Source of the DNA: Nocardia macrotermitis
GTDB lineage: Bacteria; Actinomycetota; Actinomycetes; Mycobacteriales; Mycobacteriaceae
Direction of reading: 5' to 3'
Assembly: GCF_009604405.1 (NCBI RefSeq)
Contig: NZ_WEGK01000005.1
Coordinates: 186,001-250,000, forward strand
Length of the DNA stretch: 64,000 nt
Under the pieces are notes generated by a model. It saw nothing but the letters and a program-made list of their open reading frames with translations, made no database searches and had not been told where the DNA came from. The translations under genes were made by a program, and so were the position numbers. Below, piece after piece: positions 63,625 through 64,000 of the stretch (positions are counted from its first letter, which is position 1; the number at the start of each line of letters is the position of its first letter).

Positions 63625-64000
63625 ATGACCGATCAGCTGGGGTTCTCCACACGCGCCGTGCACGCCGGATTCGATCCCGATCCGCAGACCGGCGCGGTGA
63701 ATGTGCCGATCTACGCCAGTTCCACCTTCGCCCAGGACGGCGTCGGCGGATTGCGTGGCGGCTTCGAGTACGCACGCACCGGCAATCCCACTCGAACCGC
63801 GCTGGAGGCGAATCTGGCCGCGCTCGAGTCGGGGCGGCACGGCCGGGCCTTCGCCTCCGGGATGGCCGCGACGGACTGTGCGTTGCGGGCGACGCTGCGG
63901 CCCGGCGACCACCTGGTGATCCCCGACGACGCGTACGGCGGCACCTTCCGGTTGATCGACAAGGTGTTCACGCAGTGGGGCATCGAGTACTCGGTGGCGC
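63625..64000 (+). CDS. metB: Cystathionine gamma-synthase, N-terminal part (cut by window edge)
   Basis: 125 codons before the right edge. The start ATG 63625 opens TRAVHAGFDPDPQTGAVNVPIYASSTF, followed by EYARTGNPTRTALEANLAALE, RAFASGMAAT and IPDDAYGGTFRL, the standard N-terminal third of Cys/Met-metabolism PLP enzymes. It joins O-succinyl- or O-acetylhomoserine with cysteine (or sulfide) in methionine synthesis. Its closeness to cbs recalls Rv1077-Rv1079. The PLP lysine lies beyond the window. Confidence 0.93.
   Translation, partial: MTDQLGFSTRAVHAGFDPDPQTGAVNVPIYASSTFAQDGVGGLRGGFEYARTGNPTRTALEANLAALESGRHGRAFASGMAATDCALRATLRPGDHLVIPDDAYGGTFRLIDKVFTQWGIEYSVA

Overview
The window is high-GC DNA from a mycolic-acid actinobacterium (Mycobacteriales), most likely Nocardia or a close relative. 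The grounds are heavy GC3 bias, many GTG starts, IdeR-type iron boxes, actinobacteria-restricted families (DivIC-like, DUF501, DUF6401, DUF574, MTB12-like, HTH-DUF5753), and three blocks whose order I recall from Mycobacterium tuberculosis: cpsY next to the Rv0805-type phosphodiesterase; lpqU-like/eno/divIC/DUF501/ppx (as Rv1022-Rv1026); and thiolase/SGNH hydrolase/cbs/metB (as Rv1074c-Rv1079). The genus is an inference; no rRNA is present. I saw no prophage, insertion sequence or CRISPR array.

Layout. 0-5.1 kb: Uma2 nuclease end, DUF1275 membrane protein, a PPOX plus thiamine-binding pair, the Stealth phosphotransferase CpsY and the cyclic-nucleotide phosphodiesterase. 5.2-11.5 kb: a five-gene minus-strand, iron-box-controlled cluster (Fe/2-oxoglutarate oxygenase, SbnB-like, PLP decarboxylase, SbnA-like, MATE exporter) that should make and export a 2,3-diaminopropionate-derived molecule. 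It has no siderophore synthetase beside it and is the most interesting system here. 11.6-16.0 kb: the conserved lpqU-eno-divIC-DUF501-ppx block. 16.0-26.3 kb: POT peptide transporter, a tRNA-Leu(UAA) with a short variable arm, a P450 followed by a 40-bp tandem repeat, an ABC exporter operon with an MTB12-like secreted protein and a DUF574 methyltransferase, a MetE-like protein, and a convergent response regulator/sensor kinase pair separated by five 35-bp tandem repeats.

26.3-41.6 kb: secreted serine protease with a tiny upstream ORF, acyl-CoA ligase, MFS pumps, HTH regulator, GtrA, GT87 mannosyltransferase, NCS1 permease plus kinase, APC permease and lipase. 41.9-46.4 kb: an orphan two-helix membrane protein, a putatively copper-controlled operon (His-rich repeat protein and DUF305 lipoprotein under a CsoR-like palindrome), and a receptor Ser/Thr kinase whose outer part looks like two Mce-associated domains. 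46.4-64 kb: MFS pump, a truncated S10 carboxypeptidase pseudogene, rRNA-type methyltransferase, Bax-inhibitor-1 protein, a SnoaL/ECF-sigma/NmrA operon, alpha/beta hydrolase, then the thiolase-SGNH-cbs-metB block with an SLT transglycosylase and acyl-CoA dehydrogenase inserted.

Most neighbouring genes on one strand are tightly spaced or overlap by a few bases, so they are probably operons. Several convergent or gene-end positions carry perfect long hairpins that I call terminators. All functions come from motif reading; no database search was made.
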